A DNA stretch of 64,000 bases from Actinacidiphila paucisporea (GTDB lineage Bacteria; Actinomycetota; Actinomycetes; Streptomycetales; Streptomycetaceae): the NCBI RefSeq assembly GCF_900142575.1, contig NZ_FRBI01000007.1, forward strand, positions 124,001 through 188,000, given 5' to 3'. Both the position numbers and the translations under genes were made by a program. Within the stretch, counting starts at the first letter, position 1, and each line of letters begins with the position of its first letter. Shown here in pieces: positions 1 to 8,064 of the stretch. A model generated the notes under the pieces. That model was not told the DNA's origin, searched no databases, and was given only the letters and a program-made list of their open reading frames with translations.

Positions 1-171
1 GTGAAGACCACTGACCGCACGGGCGTGGAGATGGAGGCGCTGACCGCTGTCAGCGTGGCGGCCCTCACCGTCATCGACATGGTGAAAGCCGTGGACAAGG
101 CGGCGGTCATCACCGACGTGCGCGTCGAGGCCAAGACCGGTGGCAAGTCCGGCGACTGGCACCGGTCATGA
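1..171 (+). CDS. moaC: MoaC C-terminal part (cyclic pyranopterin monophosphate synthase), cut by window edge
   Basis: Only the last 56 codons are inside the window; the frame is open from base 1 and ends TGA at 169-171. The residues include [18 protein letters not shown] followed by [17 protein letters not shown] and a [10 protein letters not shown] tail, the highly conserved C-terminal region of MoaC. MoaC converts the 8-substituted GTP intermediate made by MoaA into cyclic pyranopterin monophosphate, an early step of molybdenum cofactor synthesis in the cytoplasm. The stop overlaps the ATG of the next cofactor gene by 4 bases (ATGA), so the two are translationally coupled. The true start lies upstream of the window. 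Confidence 0.93.
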   Translation: MKTTDRTGVEMEALTAVSVAALTVIDMVKAVDKAAVITDVRVEAKTGGKSGDWHRS

Positions 172-701
172 CGGGTGGTCCTGCCGTCATGCGGGCGCTC
201 GCCGTGACCGCGTCCAACCGCGCGGCCGCGGGTGTTTACGAGGACCGTGGCGGCCCGCTGATCGTCGCCGCGCTGGAAGCCCTCGGGTTCACTGTCGACG
301 GGCCGCAGATCGTCGAGGACGGCGAGCCGGTCGGTCGGGCGCTGCGTGCGGCGGCCGCCGCCGGTTACGACGTGGTGATCACCACCGGGGGTACCGGAAT
401 CTCACCGACCGACCGCACTCCCGAGGTGACCCGACAGGTGTTGGACTACGAAATCCCCGGCATCGCCGAGGCGATCCGCGCCGCAGGGCGGGAGAAGGTA
501 CCGACCGCGGTGCTCTCGCGTGGCATCGCAGGGGTGGCGGGCCGCACCTTGGTGGTGAACCTTCCCGGGTCGACCGGTGGGGTCAAGGACGGGCTGGCAG
601 CACTCACCCCTGTGCTGGCGCACGCAGTTGATCAGATTCGGGGCGGCGATCATCCGACTTCCGCACCGTCGGCGGCCTCAGTCCCCGGGAGACCGAGCTG
701 A
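168..701 (+). CDS. mogA: MogA/MoaB-family molybdopterin adenylyltransferase
   Basis: The protein is 177 aa, usual for the MogA/MoaB family. It shows the family core: [20 protein letters not shown] near the N-terminus, the glycine-rich [15 protein letters not shown] motif around residues 74-88 that binds the molybdopterin/nucleotide, and [12 protein letters not shown] near residues 131-142. The enzyme adenylylates molybdopterin before metal insertion. The ATG at 168 overlaps the moaC stop; a second ATG (MRALAV) 7 codons in would give a start closer to many homologues. A moaC-mogA-acetyltransferase-sepX order is typical of actinobacteria. Whether it acts as MogA or as MoaB cannot be told from sequence alone. 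Confidence 0.9.
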   Translation: MTGGPAVMRALAVTASNRAAAGVYEDRGGPLIVAALEALGFTVDGPQIVEDGEPVGRALRAAAAAGYDVVITTGGTGISPTDRTPEVTRQVLDYEIPGIAEAIRAAGREKVPTAVLSRGIAGVAGRTLVVNLPGSTGGVKDGLAALTPVLAHAVDQIRGGDHPTSAPSAASVPGRPS

Positions 702-724
702 ACGGGTCCTGGCCGACGGAACTG

Positions 725-1318
725 GTGGACGGTGACATCACCCTCCGCCCGATCAGGATGCGCGACCAGCGCGCATGGCGCGAGGTCAACCGGCGCAACC
801 GCGACTGGCTGCGCCCCTGGGAGGCGACCGTGCCGCCGGCGCCGCCCGGTCATATCGCACAGCGGCCGACATATCGACAAATGGTGCGTCATCTACGCAG
901 CGAGGCGAGCGCCGGCCGCATGCTGCCGTTTGTCATCGACTACCAGGGCAGGCTGGCCGGCCAGCTCACCGTCGCAGGCATCACCTGGGGCTCGATGTGC
1001 TCCGCGCACATCGGCTACTGGGTGGACGAGGCGGTGGCCGGCCGCGGGGTGATGCCGACGTCCGTCGCGCTCGCCGTCGATCATTGCTTCCGGCGTGTCG
1101 GACTGCACCGCGTCGAGGTGTGCATTCGACCCGAGAACGGGCCGAGCCGCCGGGTCGCTGAAAAGCTCGGCTTCCGGGAGGAAGGGTTGCGCCCCCGCTA
1201 TCTCCATATCGACGGGGGCTGGCGCGACCATCTGGTCTACGCGCTGACAGCGGAGGAAGTCCCCGAAGGGCTGCTGAACCGCTGGCGCCAGGCGAAGCCC
1301 GGCGCATCCCAGAAATAA
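725..1318 (+). CDS. rimJ: RimJ/RimL-type GNAT N-acetyltransferase
   Basis: The 197-aa protein starts DGDITLRPIRMRDQRAWREV and carries the GNAT fold, with acetyl-CoA-binding strand and loop around WVDEAVAGRGVMPTSVALAV and the C-terminal NGPSRRVAEKLGFREEG motif typical of RimJ/RimL-like enzymes that acetylate protein N-termini or small amines. The GTG start is 23 bases after mogA. Upstream in-frame codons stay open to the mogA stop, so the N-terminus could be a few residues longer, but no better start codon is visible. This gene sits between cofactor genes and sepX in many actinobacteria. The substrate is unknown. Confidence 0.85.
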   Translation: MDGDITLRPIRMRDQRAWREVNRRNRDWLRPWEATVPPAPPGHIAQRPTYRQMVRHLRSEASAGRMLPFVIDYQGRLAGQLTVAGITWGSMCSAHIGYWVDEAVAGRGVMPTSVALAVDHCFRRVGLHRVEVCIRPENGPSRRVAEKLGFREEGLRPRYLHIDGGWRDHLVYALTAEEVPEGLLNRWRQAKPGASQK

Positions 1319-1435
1319 GACAATTGTTCGAAAATGAAGCCTATCGCAAAAAAATCTCGGCTTATCAGCCAGATCGTGCGACACACCGTGCCAAATTACG
1401 TATGGCGTGTCTCGGTTCCCCCTACCGTGTAGCGC
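1319..1435 (+). promoter_or_regulatory. A/T-rich sepX promoter region, probable leaderless start
   Basis: The 117-base gap is strikingly A/T-rich for this genome (for example GCAAAAAAATC near 1346-1356). A good -10 hexamer TACCGT lies at 1423-1428, so transcription would begin about 7 bases later, at or next to the GTG at 1436. No Shine-Dalgarno sequence precedes that GTG. Together these suggest a leaderless mRNA for sepX. The -35 region is weak. Confidence 0.5.
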
Positions 1436-2437
1436 GTGAGCAGTAGTGGCCTCATCTACGCAGTCATCGTCGGGGCCTGGGCTGCCTATCTGGTGCCGAT
1501 GTGGCTCCGTAGGCAGGACGAGCTCAACGAAGCGCGTCCGACGGAACGCTTCAGCACCGCCATCCGGCTGCTGTCCGGGCGAGCGGCGATGGAGCGGCGC
1601 GTCGCCAAAGCGCGAGGTGAGAGCGTTGAGCCCGGTAGCGGCGATGTCGAGAACGACCTCGATCCCGCGGACGTCGTGGACGTCCGTGGCCTTGCCGTGC
1701 CCGCGACCGAGGTGCGCCCAGCCGCCGGCCGCGAGCGTACGGCGGCATCCGGCGCGCTGCGCCCGGACCCTCGTGCCCAGGTGCTGGCCCGGCGTCGTCG
1801 TACGACAACGCTGCTCTTCCTTGGTTTCACCGTCGGTGCGGGCGCCGCGGCAGTGGGCGGCGTCGCGCTGCTCTGGGCGCCCGCGATCCCGGCCGCGCTG
1901 CTGACGGTCTACATCGGCCAGATGCGCCGCCAGGAGCGCCGCCGCTACGAGGTGCGCCTCGACCAGCGTCACGCCGCCGAGGCGGCGCGGCGCCTTCGTG
2001 CGCGGCCTGACCGCGCCCGTCAGGAGCGCGCCAGGGCCGAACTGCCGGCTCCGGCCGCCTCGGAAGCAGCGCCCCCCGCTGCGGCGGCTTCCGCGCCTTC
2101 GCCTCGTACCGCCGACCGCCGCGCACTGGTCGAGCAGACGGACCACGCCGAATGGGTCGACCAGCAGCGTGCCCAGCAGTCGGCCGACGACGGCTGGGAC
2201 CCTGTGCCGGTGCCACTGCCCACCTACGTCACGGCCCCGGTCGCGCCGCGCACCACTGGCGGCATCGATCTGGGCGCGGCCGACACCTGGAGTTCGGCCC
2301 GCTCGGGCACGACGCCGACTCCTGAGCCCGCTGCACCGCCGGCGGCTCCCACCGGTCGTACGCGTCCGCGGACGACCCGCACGCCGCTGTTCGACCAGTA
2401 CGCCGACCCCGACCGCCCGCGCGCGGCGAACGAGTAG
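1436..2437 (+). CDS. sepX: Divisome membrane protein SepX/GlpR
   Basis: The 333-aa protein begins MSSSGLIYAVIVGAWAAYLV, a membrane segment at about residues 5-22 followed by PMWLRRQDELNEARPTERFS, which I recognise as the signature of the actinobacterial SepX/GlpR family. A hydrophobic region (about residues 123-160, TTTLLFLGFTVGAGAAAVGG then LLWAPAIPAALLTVYIGQ) gives the paired central membrane segments. The C-terminal third is a charged, Ala/Pro-rich cytoplasmic tail. SepX is needed for septation in Streptomyces; its corynebacterial relative GlpR is the membrane receptor of a gephyrin-like (MoeA-derived) protein, which fits the molybdenum cofactor neighbours. Function is inferred from family and context. 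Confidence 0.85.
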   Translation: MSSSGLIYAVIVGAWAAYLVPMWLRRQDELNEARPTERFSTAIRLLSGRAAMERRVAKARGESVEPGSGDVENDLDPADVVDVRGLAVPATEVRPAAGRERTAASGALRPDPRAQVLARRRRTTTLLFLGFTVGAGAAAVGGVALLWAPAIPAALLTVYIGQMRRQERRRYEVRLDQRHAAEAARRLRARPDRARQERARAELPAPAASEAAPPAAAASAPSPRTADRRALVEQTDHAEWVDQQRAQQSADDGWDPVPVPLPTYVTAPVAPRTTGGIDLGAADTWSSARSGTTPTPEPAAPPAAPTGRTRPRTTRTPLFDQYADPDRPRAANE

Positions 2438-2485
2438 CCCTCCCGCCAGCCGATATCGCGTTCACGACCACCCGCGGTGGGGTGC

Positions 2486-2491
2486 TAGAGT
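2486..2491 (+). promoter_or_regulatory. -10 element for tRNA-Ala
   Basis: TAGAGT 15 bases before the mature tRNA 5' end fits a -10 box. A possible -35 (TTCACG, 2461-2466) has a 19-base spacer and is weak. Confidence 0.4.
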
Positions 2492-2505
2492 TTCCTTCGT
2501 TGCAA

Positions 2506-2579
2506 GGGCCTGTGGCGCAGTCCGGTAGCGCACCTCGTTCGCATCGAGGGGGTCAGGGGTTCGAATCCCCTCAGGTCCA
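2506..2579 (+). tRNA. tRNA-Ala (anticodon CGC)
   Basis: A 74-base cloverleaf. The acceptor arm GGGCCTG pairs with CAGGTCC, with one G-T pair. The anticodon stem CCTCG/CGAGG closes the loop TTCGCAT, giving anticodon CGC (reads GCG, alanine). The T arm has GGTTCGAATCCCC. A discriminator A ends the molecule and CCA is not encoded. GCG is a common alanine codon in this genome. Confidence 0.95.
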
Positions 2580-2621
2580 CAACAAGTCCGTTCCAGAACG
2601 AGATTCCGGACGGTTCACGAG

Positions 2622-2655
2622 ATCCCGACTGATCATTGCGATCGGTCGGGATTTT
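2622..2655 (+). terminator. Rho-independent terminator after tRNA-Ala
   Basis: Arms ATCCCGACTGATC (2622-2634) and GATCGGTCGGGAT (2640-2652) pair over 13 bases with a single wobble, close a 5-base loop, and are followed by a short T run. Confidence 0.85.
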
Positions 2656-2770
2656 GTCGCTCCGGGGGTCCGGGCCGGCCCCGTTCGGCGTGGTGTATTG
2701 CAGCGCCGGAACAGGCGGCCGAGGGATTCTCCTTCGTCACCGGTGGGGAGCGGTGCGGCTCATCTGACGA

Positions 2771-3700
2771 TCAGGTCAGCAGGTAGGCGATCAGCGACAG
2801 TGACGCCATGGACAGCAGGGTCGACAGCAGCACGGTGTCACGTGGCAGGTCGGTGTCCAGGTCGTACTCCGAGGCGAAGATGAACGCGTTCTGCGCGGTC
2901 GGAAGTCCGGCGCACATGACCACGGCGAACAGGGCGTGCCCGGTGAGGCCGAAGCCGTAGCGCGCGAGTACGTAGGCCAGCAGCGGTTGCGCGACGACCT
3001 TCAGGGCGACCAGGACGTGGCGTTCCGTGCGACCTGCGGGGGAGGGGCGGGTGCGGGGGTTGAGGGACATGCCAAGGGCGAAGAGCGCCGTGGGCACGGC
3101 CGCTCCGCCGAGCATCTGCAGGGGCGACGTCAACGCGCCCGGCAGATGGTCACCCTTGCTGAGGGCGGTGACCACCAGGCCTGCCGCCGACGCGGCTATG
3201 ACGGGGTTGCGGAACGGCAGCTGCAGCATGCGCCGCCATAGGTCGCCGGTACCGCGATGGGTGTCGAGGTCGATCAGCACCAGGATCAGCGGGGTGATGA
3301 ACAGCATCTGGAAGAGGGCGGCCGCGATGATGAAGGACGTGTCGTGTAGGACGTGCACGGCGACCGGGATACCCAGATTCGCTGAGTTTACGTAGGCCGC
3401 GGACATCGCGCCGATCGCCTGGTCGGCCTGGCGGCGGTGGAACCCCCAGCGGCTGAGCGCCAGTCCTGCCGCGAAGACGACGACGAGACTCGCCGCGAAG
3501 ACGCCGACGCCGGCGGTGGCGAGGTCACCGACATGCGACTTGGCCATGGTGAGGAACAGCAGCGACGGCATGGCGAAGGTGAACGCGAATCTGCCCAGTA
3601 CGTGCTGCGCCCCGTCACCGAGCAGGCGGTAGCGGCCGCCGAGCCAGCCGAGAGCGGTGACGGCCCAGATGGGCAGGAAGCCGGTCAGTACCGATTGCAC
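2771..3700 (-). CDS. AEC-family (auxin efflux carrier-like) transporter
   Basis: The 309-aa polytopic membrane protein starts MQSVLTGFLPIWAVTALGWL and has about ten hydrophobic segments, five on each side of a short charged loop (LNPRTRPSPAGRTERH). This is the usual AEC/membrane transport protein layout of roughly 300-320 aa. The segment FAFTFAMPSLLFLTMAKSHV and the later LPTAQNAFIFASEYD are typical of the family, which moves organic acids or other small anions across the membrane. It is monocistronic and divergent from ribA. The substrate cannot be predicted. Confidence 0.88.
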   Translation of the reverse strand: MQSVLTGFLPIWAVTALGWLGGRYRLLGDGAQHVLGRFAFTFAMPSLLFLTMAKSHVGDLATAGVGVFAASLVVVFAAGLALSRWGFHRRQADQAIGAMSAAYVNSANLGIPVAVHVLHDTSFIIAAALFQMLFITPLILVLIDLDTHRGTGDLWRRMLQLPFRNPVIAASAAGLVVTALSKGDHLPGALTSPLQMLGGAAVPTALFALGMSLNPRTRPSPAGRTERHVLVALKVVAQPLLAYVLARYGFGLTGHALFAVVMCAGLPTAQNAFIFASEYDLDTDLPRDTVLLSTLLSMASLSLIAYLLT

Positions 3701-3939
3701 AGGCCTGCCTGGTCTGTGCCGTGGTCGGCCGACGTCCTCACCGCGTCAGCATGCCCGAGCTGCACAGGGCGCTTACCAGCGGGGTCGTATGAGCTCATGG
3801 TCGTACGGTCGTCGTTCGCTCGACCTCGGCTCGTCGGGCGGCGGTTGACCCGAACGTGTGACGTGCGCCACTGGTCGGCGCGGAAATATACCGGCGATCG
3901 TAAGAGCTTGAGTTTTCAAGATCCTACGAGGGAGTCGAT
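3701..3939. promoter_or_regulatory. Divergent promoter region of the AEC transporter and ribA
   Basis: The 239-base divergent spacer includes the inverted repeat CTTGA-gttt-TCAAG (3907-3920) close to the ribA start and a GAGGGAG ribosome-binding site at 3928-3934. No riboswitch-like FMN aptamer was recognised. The operator assignment is a guess. Confidence 0.3.
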
Positions 3940-4596
3940 ATGTCGGCAGACGCACATCCGGTGCCCGCAGTCGTGACCGCAGTGCCGCCAGTCGCGGGTG
4001 TCCGTACCAAGGTGCGCGTGCCGCTGAGGTTCGCCGACGGATGGGAAACCACCGTGGACGTCTACACCTTCACCGGTCTGGTGGACGGCAAGGAGCATCT
4101 GGCGCTCGGGATCGGCGATTACGAGAACGCCGCCGTGCCGCTGGTGCGGCTGCATTCGGAGTGCCTGACCGGTGACGTCTTCGGCTCCCAGCGCTGCGAC
4201 TGCGGCCCGCAGTTGCGGGAGGCCGTGGAACGTATCGGCGAGCACGGCGGCTACCTGCTCTACCTGCGCCAGGAAGGTCGCGGTATCGGTCTGTACGCGA
4301 AGCTCGACGCCTACGCGCTGCAGGACGACGGCCTGGACACGTACGAGGCGAATCTGGCGCTGGGCCGGGGCGAGGATGAGCGTGACTACACCGCCGCGGC
4401 GCAGATGCTGAACGCTCTCGGGGTCGGTGAGCTCCGGTTGCTGAGCAACAATCCGGACAAGGCCCGGCAGTTGGCGCGGCTCGGTACGAGGGTGGCCGAG
4501 CTGGTGCCGACCGGTGTGCACGTCTCCGACGCCAATGTCCGCTATCTGCGGGCCAAGATCGAACACACCGGGCACACCCTCGCCCTGCCGGCCTGA
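3940..4596 (+). CDS. ribA: GTP cyclohydrolase II (stand-alone RibA)
   Basis: The 218-aa single-domain enzyme opens GTP to give 2,5-diamino-6-ribosylamino-4(3H)-pyrimidinone 5'-phosphate, the first committed riboflavin precursor. The zinc ligands C75, C86 and C88 are present in RLHSECLTGDVFGSQRCDCG, followed by RQEGRGIGL (residues 110-118) and SNNPDKARQL near the C-terminus. The tyrosine equivalent to E. coli Tyr105 is kept (Y125, in KLDAYALQD); Streptomyces paralogues with Met there make a formamide product instead, so this copy should be a classical type II enzyme. It lacks the RibB half of bifunctional RibBA, and no other rib gene is adjacent, so it may serve a paralogue role. A GAGGGAG site precedes the ATG. 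Confidence 0.92.
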   Translation: MSADAHPVPAVVTAVPPVAGVRTKVRVPLRFADGWETTVDVYTFTGLVDGKEHLALGIGDYENAAVPLVRLHSECLTGDVFGSQRCDCGPQLREAVERIGEHGGYLLYLRQEGRGIGLYAKLDAYALQDDGLDTYEANLALGRGEDERDYTAAAQMLNALGVGELRLLSNNPDKARQLARLGTRVAELVPTGVHVSDANVRYLRAKIEHTGHTLALPA

Positions 4597-4716
4597 GGCG
4601 GCCGCCCCGCGGCCGCTGTGCCGCGGTAGCGGGTGACGGCCTTCCTTCGGCTGGGCAATGTGCCGCCCCGGGGGCCCGCTGGGCGCTCGGCGCGGTTGCG
4701 CGGGATGCGCGTGATG

Positions 4717-4756
4717 CGACCCACGATCGAAACGGTGGCGTTTCGATCGTGGGTCG
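4717..4756. promoter_or_regulatory. Perfect 18-bp-arm inverted repeat, candidate TetR operator
   Basis: The arm at 4717-4734 and its exact reverse complement at 4739-4756 flank a 4-base spacer (GTGG). The inner 9-mer CGTTTCGAT occurs again at 4780-4788, giving three copies in 72 bases, all upstream of the TetR gene at 4882. There is no T run after the second arm, which argues against a simple terminator. The assignment to the downstream regulator is inferred from position. Confidence 0.6.
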
Positions 4757-4881
4757 TTTACGCTCTAGGTGTACGACATCGTTTCGATGACAGAGTCGCG
4801 CGCCGTATCCGACGGTGTCGGCGACGCACAGAACGAGGCCGTACGCTGTGCCCGCCAACCAGTGGATTCGGAGGACAGGAC

Positions 4882-5478
4882 ATGACAGCTCAGGCATCCG
4901 CCGCGCGTCGTACCCGCCTGACCCCCGAGCGCGAGCGGGAACTGTACGAGGCGGTCGTCGAGCTCCTGCGGGAGGTCGGCTACGAAGCGCTGACCATGGA
5001 CGCGGTCGCCGCCCGTACACGGGCCAGCAAGGCCACCCTCTACCGCCAGTGGAAGGGCAAGCCGGAACTGGTCGCCACCGCGCTGCGGCACTCCAAGCCG
5101 GTGTCGCTCGCGGACATCGACACGGGGTCGATCGCCGGTGACCTGCACGAGCTGATCCGTTGCCACGACGAGAACGAAGCCAAGCGCGACCAGGAACTGA
5201 TGCGCGGCCTCGCGCATGCCGCCTTCCGGAACGAGGACCTTTTCCGCGCCCTGCGGGAATTGCTGATCGAGCCGGAGCTGGACAGTTTCCGCGTCCTGGT
5301 GCAGCGAGCCGTGGATCGCGGTGAGCTGGCTGCCGACAACCCGGCGAGGGACTTCATCCCGCACATGTTGTTCGGCGGCGCAATGGCGCGTCCCATTCTC
5401 GAGGGCATCGACGCCGATCCCGAATACAGCCACAGATACATCGACGCCGTCGTCGTCCCCGCCCTCGGTCTGGCGTAG
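4882..5478 (+). CDS. TetR/AcrR-family transcriptional regulator
   Basis: The 198-aa protein has an N-terminal helix-turn-helix: LYEAVVELLREVGYEALTMD then VAARTRASKATLYRQWKGK (about residues 20-58). The C-terminal ligand domain of the TetR_C type contains the characteristic LIRCHDENEAKRDQELMRGL. The ATG at 4882 was chosen because GGAGGACAGGA lies directly upstream at 4870-4880, although the frame is open much further 5'. The gene is followed, 190 bases on, by an MMPL exporter, a common regulator/pump arrangement. The long inverted repeat upstream would be its natural autoregulatory site. Confidence 0.88.
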   Translation: MTAQASAARRTRLTPERERELYEAVVELLREVGYEALTMDAVAARTRASKATLYRQWKGKPELVATALRHSKPVSLADIDTGSIAGDLHELIRCHDENEAKRDQELMRGLAHAAFRNEDLFRALRELLIEPELDSFRVLVQRAVDRGELAADNPARDFIPHMLFGGAMARPILEGIDADPEYSHRYIDAVVVPALGLA

Positions 5479-5669
5479 GCCTCACGCGCGAGCGGGGTCC
5501 CACAGGGCCGGTCAGTGCACGGCCATGCCCTGACGCCGGGCCGGCACGCCCCACGTTCTGCTCACCCATATGAATACCTCATGACCCGCCCCACCTGACA
5601 CGCCGCTCTCGTCGTCGGGCTGGTTCCACACGCCCATTTCCGACCCTTCCTGACGGAGCCCCTGCCTCC

Positions 5670-7874
5670 ATGGCCACATTCCTCTACAAACTGGGCCGGT
5701 TCGCCTTCCGGCGACGGCGATACGTCGTCCTCGTCTGGATCGCTCTGCTGGCCGCCGCCGGCGTCGGTGCCGCCACCGCGCCGTCCGCGCCGGCTGACAA
5801 CTTCACGGTGCCGGGCACGGAGGCGCAGAAGGCCTTCGACCTCCTGCATGAACGTTTCCCTGGGACGAATGCCGACGGCGCGAGCGCGCGCATGGTCTTC
5901 AAGGCCCCGAGCGGCCAGAAGGTCACCGCAGGGCCGAACAAGGCGGCGGTGGAGAAGGTTGTCGCCGAGCTGGGGAACAGCCCGCAGAAGGCCACTGCCG
6001 CCGATCCGTACACCGCCGACGCGGTGAGCAAGGACGCCACCACCGCCTACACGACGGTCACCTACCAGGCGAAGTCCGCCGAGATCACCGATGCCACGCA
6101 CACGGCGATCGAGAACGCCGCCCAGCACGGCAGGGACGCGGGGCTGACCGTCGAGGCGGGCGGTACCGCGCTGCAGGCGTCGCCGTCCACCGGCAACAGC
6201 GAGGTCATAGGCGTCGGTATTGCCGCGGTCGTCCTTCTGATCACGTTCAGTTCGCTGGTGGCGGCAGGGCTGCCGCTGCTGACCGCGATCATGGGTGTCG
6301 GCGTCGGTATCGCGTCGATCACTGCGCTGGCGACCACCTTCGGCCTGTCCAGTACGTCGTCGACGCTCGCGTCGATGATCGGACTGGCGGTCGGCATCGA
6401 CTACGCCCTGTTCATCGTCTCGCGCCACCGTCATGAGCTGATGGAGGGCCGCGAGGGCGAGGACGCGGCAGGGCGCGCGGTCGGTACAGCCGGGTCCGCG
6501 GTCGTCTTCGCGGGTCTCACCGTGCTCATCGCCCTGGCGGGCCTGTCGGTCGTCAACATCCCGATGCTCTCCAAGATGGGCCTCGCGGCGGCCGGCACCG
6601 TGGCGATCGCCGTGCTCGTCGCCCTGACCCTGATACCGGCGCTGCTCGGCTTCGCCGGCCCCAAGGTGCTCACCCGCAAGGTGCGCAAGGGCAGGGCGGT
6701 CGCCGACGGCAAGCCCAACGTGGGAACCCGCTGGGCGCGGCTGGTGGTGCGGCGGCGCGTGCCGTTCCTGCTGGCGGGGGTGGTCGCTCTCGGACTCGCG
6801 GCCGTCCCGATGAGCAGCATGCAGCTCGGCCTGCCGGACGACGGCTCGCAGCCGGTCAGCACCACTCAGCGCAAGGCGTACGACATGCTGTCCGACGGCT
6901 TCGGCGCGGGCTTCAACGGGCCGCTCATGGTCGTGGTCGACGGCTCGCACAGCGACAACCCGAAGGCGGCGGCGCAGCAGGTCAAGAAGACGATCTCCGG
7001 TTTCGCCGACGTCAAGACGGTGACCGAACCGGCGTTCAACCCCAAGGGTGATGCCGCGACGCTGAGCGTGGTGCCGGTGTCCAAGCCGAGCAGCGCGCAG
7101 ACCGAGGACCTGGTGCACGTCATCCGGGGCCATTCGGGTGAGTTCACGAAGACCACCGGAGCCGAGGTGCTGGTGACCGGTACCACCGCGATGAACATCG
7201 ACGTCTCGCAGCGCCTCAACGACGCTCTGGTGCCCTACCTGGCGCTCGTCGTCGGCCTGGCCTTCCTGCTGCTGATGATCGTGTTCCGTTCGGTGCTGGT
7301 GCCGCTCAAGGCCGCGCTCGGTTTCCTGCTGTCGGTGCTCGCGGCGCTCGGCGCCGTCGTGGCGGTCTTCCAGTGGGGCTGGCTGGCCGGCCTGATCGGG
7401 GTGGAGCAGACCGGGCCGATCATGAGCATGATGCCGATCTTCATGATCGGTGTGGTGTTCGGTCTCGCGATGGACTACGAGGTCTTCCTGGTCACCCGGA
7501 TGCGCGAGGCGTACGTCCACGGCGAGAGGCCGGGCCAGGCGGTCGTCACGGGGTTCACCCATGGCGCACGGGTGGTGTCAGCGGCCGCGGTCATCATGAT
7601 CAGCGTCTTCGCCGGATTCATCGGATCGTCTGAGTCGATGATCAAGATGATGGGATTCGGCTTGGCAATTGCGGTGGCGTTCGACGCATTCATCGTTCGT
7701 ATGACCATCGTGCCCGCAGTGCTCGCGCTGCTCGGACGGGCCGCATGGTGGCTGCCGCGGTGGCTGGACCGTCTGCTGCCCAACGTCGACGTGGAGGGCG
7801 AGCAACTGCGCAAGAACCTCGCCGTCGAGCCGCGGCCGGCTGCCGAGCAGGAACGGGAACCCGCCGTGATCTGA
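5670..7874 (+). CDS. MMPL/RND-superfamily exporter
   Basis: The 734-aa protein is built as two MMPL halves. It has an N-terminal membrane anchor (RYVVLVWIALLAAAGVGAAT), a large extracytoplasmic loop (about residues 40-175), five or six hydrophobic helices, and then a repeat of the same plan from RRRVPFLLAGVVALGLAAVP. Each half has the proton-relay Asp-Tyr pair: GLAVGIDYALFIVSRHRHEL in the first and FGLAMDYEVFLVTRMREAY in the second. These proton-driven pumps export lipids, antibiotics or siderophores. The TetR gene upstream is the likely regulator. A strong terminator follows. The substrate is unknown. Confidence 0.92.
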   Translation: MATFLYKLGRFAFRRRRYVVLVWIALLAAAGVGAATAPSAPADNFTVPGTEAQKAFDLLHERFPGTNADGASARMVFKAPSGQKVTAGPNKAAVEKVVAELGNSPQKATAADPYTADAVSKDATTAYTTVTYQAKSAEITDATHTAIENAAQHGRDAGLTVEAGGTALQASPSTGNSEVIGVGIAAVVLLITFSSLVAAGLPLLTAIMGVGVGIASITALATTFGLSSTSSTLASMIGLAVGIDYALFIVSRHRHELMEGREGEDAAGRAVGTAGSAVVFAGLTVLIALAGLSVVNIPMLSKMGLAAAGTVAIAVLVALTLIPALLGFAGPKVLTRKVRKGRAVADGKPNVGTRWARLVVRRRVPFLLAGVVALGLAAVPMSSMQLGLPDDGSQPVSTTQRKAYDMLSDGFGAGFNGPLMVVVDGSHSDNPKAAAQQVKKTISGFADVKTVTEPAFNPKGDAATLSVVPVSKPSSAQTEDLVHVIRGHSGEFTKTTGAEVLVTGTTAMNIDVSQRLNDALVPYLALVVGLAFLLLMIVFRSVLVPLKAALGFLLSVLAALGAVVAVFQWGWLAGLIGVEQTGPIMSMMPIFMIGVVFGLAMDYEVFLVTRMREAYVHGERPGQAVVTGFTHGARVVSAAAVIMISVFAGFIGSSESMIKMMGFGLAIAVAFDAFIVRMTIVPAVLALLGRAAWWLPRWLDRLLPNVDVEGEQLRKNLAVEPRPAAEQEREPAVI

Positions 7875-7899
7875 GCCGCACCTCACCCGTGCGGGTGAG

Positions 7900-7953
7900 C
7901 GCCCTGCCGGACGGTTCGCACACGATGTGCGAATCACCGGCAGGGCGTTCCTT
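7900..7953 (+). terminator. Terminator after the MMPL gene
   Basis: The outer arms CGCCCTGCCGG (7900-7910) and CCGGCAGGGCG (7937-7947) and inner arms TTCGCAC/GTGCGAA form a long two-part hairpin, followed by TTCCTT. A smaller hairpin (CTCACCC/GGGTGAG, 7882-7899) precedes it. Confidence 0.8.
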
Positions 7954-8064
7954 GTTCACCCGCTCGTCCGATGGCCGCCACCATTCCGATCGGCTTACGT
8001 GCTTACGATCTGGCGACACATCACCGGATCACCAAGAGCGTGCGCGCTGCGGGGGAATCAAGCG

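Noticed and set aside
4717-4756. Inverted repeat read as a terminator for ribA
   Set aside because: It lies 120 bases past the ribA stop, lacks a T run, and its half-site recurs at 4780-4788, which fits an operator better; a dual role is not excluded.
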